Shown: positions 6,714 to 9,923 of the stretch, in pieces | Layout of the letters: the number at the start of each line of letters is the position of its first letter | Position numbering within the stretch: position 1 is the stretch's first letter | Assembly (NCBI GenBank): GCA_016462245.1 | Contig: JAEMTR010000042.1 | Span: forward strand, 1-9,923 | Origin: Solirubrobacteraceae bacterium | GTDB taxonomy: Bacteria; Actinomycetota; Thermoleophilia; Solirubrobacterales; Solirubrobacteraceae | DNA length: 9,923 bases | Direction of reading: 5' to 3' | Notes under the pieces: model-generated | Seen by the model: only the letters and a program-made list of their open reading frames with translations | What the model was told of the DNA's origin: nothing | The model's database searches: none | Made by a program: the position numbers and the translations under genes

Positions 6714-6755
6714 TTCCCCAGCGTTGCAGCGCCACGCCCGGTAAGGCTCTAAGCG

Positions 6756-7061
6756 TCAGCCACCGTGAACCTTCTCGGCAAACTTCGACGGCAGCAGCTG
6801 ATCGTCAGGTGGTAAGTAGAGCTCGGTTCCGCAGCGAGTACAGAGCGCGTCGTGGGCCGCAACGACCTTGCCGCACCCCGGGCACTCGCGCCGAGGCTCG
6901 GTCGCCTCGTTGCGCATGAAAATTGCCGCCACTAGGCCGAGGACCGGGATCAGGAAGCTGATCACGAACCAGATGAAAAACGAACCGCCCTTGATCCTGC
7001 CGACGATTCCTCCGGCCAGCCCGAAGCAGAACGCAATGATTAGGTAGCCGCCACCAGCCAT
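6756..7061 (-). CDS. Small two-helix membrane protein with C-terminal zinc ribbon, function unknown
   Basis: A 101-residue protein I cannot assign a function to. Residues 5-21 and 28-48 form two hydrophobic segments separated by a short basic turn (GRIKGGS), so a helical hairpin in the membrane is likely. A soluble tail follows with CPGCG (Cys60, Cys63) and CTRCG (Cys74, Cys77), a CxxC-x10-CxxC zinc ribbon resembling rubredoxin-like knuckles. The last 20 residues are polar and probably disordered. The start is taken at the ATG at 7061; a GTG one codon upstream (7064) would also fit, and no strong ribosome binding site is visible. It lies 28 bp after gatB and 120 bp before ilvB on the same strand, so it probably belongs to the gatAB transcript. 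The fixed cysteine spacing, hydrophobic pattern and context make it a credible gene despite its size. It might serve as a membrane-tethered zinc or protein-binding module, but that is a guess. Confidence 0.82.
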   Translation of the reverse strand: MAGGGYLIIAFCFGLAGGIVGRIKGGSFFIWFVISFLIPVLGLVAAIFMRNEATEPRRECPGCGKVVAAHDALCTRCGTELYLPPDDQLLPSKFAEKVHGG

Positions 7062-7089
7062 CACATCAGTCTACGAGCCAGCGCCGCGG

Positions 7090-8523
7090 TTAGGGGAGGC
7101 CGAGCTGCTGGCGGACCAGCGCGGTCACCTCTTTACCGTCGGCACGCCCGCGTGTCTGCTTCATCACCTCACCAACGATCACGCCGATCGGCTTCATATC
7201 GCCACCGCGCAGGCGCTCTGTCAGTTCAGGGTTAGCTTCCAGAGCGGCCGCGACGATCGGCGCCAACTGATCAGCGCCGCCGACAGCCTCCAACCCTTCT
7301 GCGGCAACGACCGCCGCTGGATCGCCGCCGTCAGCTAGGAGCGTGTCTAGAGCCTGTTTCGCGCCACCTTGGTTGATCGTCGAAGATGCGACTAGGGCAG
7401 CCAGTTGCGCGAGCGCGGTGGCTGTGACCTTCGAATCTTCGGCCTCCTGATCGCCGAGCCGACCCTGCAGTTCGGTCACCCAGTTGGCAGCGACCTGTGG
7501 CTCTAGCGCCGGGTCGGCGGCGCAGACCGCGTCGAAGTAGTCGGCTAGCTCGGCGCGCCAGGCGAATAGCCTCGCGCTCTCCGCGGTGAGCGAAAGCTGC
7601 TCGATGTAGCGCTGCTCACGCGCCGCGGGCAGCTCTGGCAGCTCCGCCGCCGCGCGTTCGAGCATCGCCTCAGTGATCACAACAGGCGGCAGGTCAGGCT
7701 CAGGGAAGTAGCGGTAGTCGTGCGCCTCTTCCTTCGAACGCAGCGAGGTGATCGACTCGCTCTTGGGATCGAAGTGGAGCGTCTCTTGGGTCACGCTCTC
7801 GCCGGCCTCGATTAGAGCGCGCTGTCGCTCGACCTCGGCGCGAATGCCACGCTCAATGAAGCGGAACGAGTTCATGTTCTTCAGCTCCGTTTTTGTTCCA
7901 AGCTGGTCGGTGCCAGCTGGGCGCAGCGAAATGTTCGCGTCGCAGCGCAGCGAGCCCTCCTCCATGTTTACGTCGCTTACGCCGAGCGCTCTGAGCGTCG
8001 TGCGCAGCAGCCTCAACCATTCTCCGGCTTGTTCAGCAGAGCGCAGCTCAGGCTCAGTGACGATCTCCGCGAGTGGCGTGCCGCCACGGTTGAAGTCGAC
8101 GATCGAGCTGTCGGCGCCCTCGATCCTGCCGCTCGCGCCCGCGTGGTTCAACTTCGCCGCGTCCTCCTCGAGGTGGACGCGGTGAATGTTGACCTCACCG
8201 AGCTTGCCTCCAGAACAGAGCGGAAGGTCGAATTGGCTGATCTGGTAACCCTTCGGCAGGTCGGGGTAGAAGTAGTTCTTGCGATGGAAGGTTGAGATAG
8301 GCGCGAGCGTCGATTCGAGCGCCATCCCGATCATCAGGCCGTAGTGAATTGCTTCGGCGTTGGCCACCGGCAGCGCCCCGGGAAGGCCGAGGCAGACCGG
8401 GCAGGTGCGGGTGTTTGGCGGCTCGCCAAATCCCAGCGCGCAGGAGCAGAACATCTTCGTCGCCGTCCGTAGCTGGACGTGGATCTCGAGGCCAATGATC
8501 GGCTCTAGCTCGACCCCGGCCAT
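7090..8523 (-). CDS. gatB: Aspartyl/glutamyl-tRNA(Asn/Gln) amidotransferase subunit B
   Basis: This complete 477-residue GatB is the tRNA-binding, kinase-like subunit of GatCAB. The complex converts Glu-tRNA(Gln) and/or Asp-tRNA(Asn) to the correctly amidated forms in cells lacking GlnRS or AsnRS. Visible are GLEIHVQL (11-18), the metal-site cysteines CSC and CPVC (Cys26, Cys28, Cys41, Cys44), the FHRKNYFYPDLPKGYQISQ block (79-97), HLEEDAAK (117-124) and VDFNRGGTPLAEIVTEPE (142-159). Also visible are MEEGSLRCDANIS, TELKNMNSFRFIERG and YRYFPEPDLPP. The C-terminal part ends in the YqeY-like tail with GVIVGEVMKQTRGRADGKEV, which contacts tRNA. The ATG overlaps the gatA TGA by one base (TGATG), and a purine-rich stretch with GAGG lies 12 nt upstream. 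Length and motifs are complete, with no sign of decay. Confidence 0.97.
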   Translation of the reverse strand: MAGVELEPIIGLEIHVQLRTATKMFCSCALGFGEPPNTRTCPVCLGLPGALPVANAEAIHYGLMIGMALESTLAPISTFHRKNYFYPDLPKGYQISQFDLPLCSGGKLGEVNIHRVHLEEDAAKLNHAGASGRIEGADSSIVDFNRGGTPLAEIVTEPELRSAEQAGEWLRLLRTTLRALGVSDVNMEEGSLRCDANISLRPAGTDQLGTKTELKNMNSFRFIERGIRAEVERQRALIEAGESVTQETLHFDPKSESITSLRSKEEAHDYRYFPEPDLPPVVITEAMLERAAAELPELPAAREQRYIEQLSLTAESARLFAWRAELADYFDAVCAADPALEPQVAANWVTELQGRLGDQEAEDSKVTATALAQLAALVASSTINQGGAKQALDTLLADGGDPAAVVAAEGLEAVGGADQLAPIVAAALEANPELTERLRGGDMKPIGVIVGEVMKQTRGRADGKEVTALVRQQLGLP

Positions 8524-9923
8524 CAGCCTGTTCCGCCTCTTACTGAGCTTCCGTCAAAACCGATTGCCCGCTCGAGCGCGTGCGCAGCGCTGAGGATGCG
8601 GTTCTCGCTGAAGGCCGGACCGCAGATCTGTAGCCCTACCGGCAGCCCTTCGCTTAGGCCTGATGGAATTGAGATTGCCGGCGTTCCGGCCAGAGACATT
8701 GGAATTGTGAAGAGGTCACTGAGGTACATCGAGAGTGGGTCTGCGAGGCGGTCGCCGAGGCCGAAGGCCACCGTTGGACTGGTTGGCGTGACGATTAGGT
8801 CGGCGTTCTTGAATACGTCATCGAGTTCACGCGCGACGACCGTCCTGACGCGCTGGGCGCGGCCGTAATAGGCGTCGTAGTAGCCGGACGAAAGCGCGTA
8901 GGTGCCGATCAGGATCCGCCGCTTGACCTCGGCGCCGAAGCCGTCGTGGCGCGTCTCTGTGTACATCTGATCGAGCTTGCTCTCTTCGACCCGCAGCCCG
9001 TAGCGGACGCCGTCGAAGCGGCTGAGGTTCGACGAGGCTTCGGCCGGGGCGATCAGGTAGTAGGCGCTAAGCGCGTAGCGGGCGCTTGGGATCTCGCAGC
9101 TGGTGATCGTGGCGCCAAGATCGCGTGCGATCTGCAGCGAAGCCTCGAACGACTCCAGCACTCCCGCTTCGATCCCCTCCGCTCCGACCATCTCCGCTGG
9201 CACGGCGAGCGTGACCCCGTCGAGCCGCTCAGCGTCTGGCAGCTCGATCGGTTCAGGGAATGCGACCGATGTCGCGTCGGCGCTGTCGCGGCCGACGAGG
9301 TGGCGGTAGAGCAACGCTGCGTCGGTCACGTCGCGCGTTAGCGGGCCGGCGCTGTCGAGCGAGGAAGCGAAGGCGATCATTCCGTAGCGCGAAACGGCGC
9401 CGTAGGTGGGCTTCAGCCCGACGATTCCGCAAAGCGCTGCCGGTTGGCGGATCGAACCGCCGGTGTCTGTCCCTAGCGCCCAGGGCGCGAGGCCCCCGGC
9501 AACCGCTGCCGCGCTTCCGCCGGACGAGCCTCCAGGTACGCGCGCGAGGTCCCACGGATTGAGCACCGGTCCATAGGCCGAGTTCTCGTTCGACGAACCC
9601 ATCGCGAATTCGTCCTGATTGGTCTTGCCGAGCACTGGAGCGCCAGCCGCTTCGAGCTTCGCCACCGCGGTCGCCGTGTACGGAGGGCAATAACCCTCGA
9701 GGATCTTCGAACCGGCCTGGCTCGGGATGCCTTCGGTGCAGAAGAGATCTTTGACGGCTAGCGGCACGCCGCCGAGCGGGCCGTCGATTACCGCCGGTAC
9801 TTCCGGGGCAACCCAAGTGAATGCGTTCAGCGGATCGCTTTCGGCGTGCGCTCGGTAGTGCTCGAACAATTCGCCGCGATCAAGGCTTCCGTCTGCCGTC
9901 GCAGCGGCAGCCGCGGCGGCGCT
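8523..9923 (-). CDS. gatA: Aspartyl/glutamyl-tRNA(Asn/Gln) amidotransferase subunit A (partial, cut by right edge)
   Basis: GatA, the glutaminase subunit of GatCAB, releases ammonia from glutamine and channels it to GatB. The frame is open to the window edge, giving 466 visible residues with the true start outside; the TTG at 9869 is inside the N-terminal helix and is not the start. In visible numbering the amidase-signature triad is Lys58 (AVKDLF), cis-Ser133 (PGGSSGGSAAA) and nucleophile Ser157 (GTDTGGSIRQP). The spacings of 75 and 24 residues match the Lys79, Ser154 and Ser178 I recall for S. aureus GatA. KTNQDEFAMGSSNENSA and LKPTYGAVSRYG are also typical. The link between NAF and PLGGVPLAVKD is about a dozen residues shorter than in that protein. 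The visible N-terminus is alanine-rich (seven Ala in a row), so only some 5-20 residues are probably missing. It overlaps gatB by one base; gatC may lie upstream, out of view. Confidence 0.95.
   Translation of the reverse strand, partial: SAAAAAAATADGSLDRGELFEHYRAHAESDPLNAFTWVAPEVPAVIDGPLGGVPLAVKDLFCTEGIPSQAGSKILEGYCPPYTATAVAKLEAAGAPVLGKTNQDEFAMGSSNENSAYGPVLNPWDLARVPGGSSGGSAAAVAGGLAPWALGTDTGGSIRQPAALCGIVGLKPTYGAVSRYGMIAFASSLDSAGPLTRDVTDAALLYRHLVGRDSADATSVAFPEPIELPDAERLDGVTLAVPAEMVGAEGIEAGVLESFEASLQIARDLGATITSCEIPSARYALSAYYLIAPAEASSNLSRFDGVRYGLRVEESKLDQMYTETRHDGFGAEVKRRILIGTYALSSGYYDAYYGRAQRVRTVVARELDDVFKNADLIVTPTSPTVAFGLGDRLADPLSMYLSDLFTIPMSLAGTPAISIPSGLSEGLPVGLQICGPAFSENRILSAAHALERAIGFDGSSVRGGTG

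Noticed and set aside
6721..6737. Possible terminator hairpin after the zinc-ribbon gene
   Set aside because: Only a 4-bp arm with a mismatch and 2 more pairs form, and no T tract follows. It is too weak to call.
9253..9816. A 187-residue minus-strand frame inside gatA
   Set aside because: It is an out-of-frame reading of the GatA catalytic region, Arg/Gly-rich and without a domain. The gatA frame holds the complete amidase signature here.
9900..9920. Alanine-codon run at the right edge as a repeat element
   Set aside because: The codons vary (GCC, GCG, GCT), so it is a coding feature of the GatA N-terminus rather than a nucleotide repeat.

Overview
The window is a dense, GC-rich stretch of core bacterial metabolism. 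I see no mobile elements, CRISPR arrays, rRNA or tRNA genes, and no sign of recent transfer. Protein motifs suggest a high-GC Gram-positive-type bacterium. A menaquinone pathway, a GatCAB amidotransferase and a small two-helix zinc-ribbon protein between gatB and ilvB together resemble the deep actinobacterial class Thermoleophilia. That placement is inference from motif resemblance, not a database result.

Layout: positions 1-4392 hold a menaquinone cluster whose genes alternate strand. These are the 3' part of menC (+), menH (-), menD (+) and menF (-). The cluster has almost no non-coding DNA. menC and menH converge with 7 bp between stop codons. menH and menD start head to head within about 13 bp, or overlapping, depending on the menH start. 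menD and menF converge and share the palindromic stop TTAA. MenF makes isochorismate, MenD makes SEPHCHC, MenH makes SHCHC and MenC makes o-succinylbenzoate, so the four genes cover four consecutive steps of the classical pathway.

Positions 2908 to the right edge hold a minus-strand chain, read right to left: gatA (cut by the right edge), gatB, a small zinc-ribbon membrane protein, ilvB, ilvN and menF. gatA/gatB and ilvB/ilvN each overlap by one base (TGATG and TAATG), which suggests translational coupling. menF starts 6 bp after ilvN, so this menaquinone gene probably rides on an acetolactate synthase transcript. The only sizeable gap, about 120 bp at 6636-6755, precedes ilvB. It holds a good ribosome binding site, a perfect 8-bp inverted repeat and a weak -10-like element. 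No stretch longer than 300 bases lacks a gene.

Nothing here looks like a new enzyme system. The points worth a second look are organisational: the interleaved men genes, which resemble a noncontiguous operon; a two-tier hairpin carrying the shared menD/menF stop in its loop; menF in the ilvBN unit; and the uncharacterised zinc-ribbon protein.
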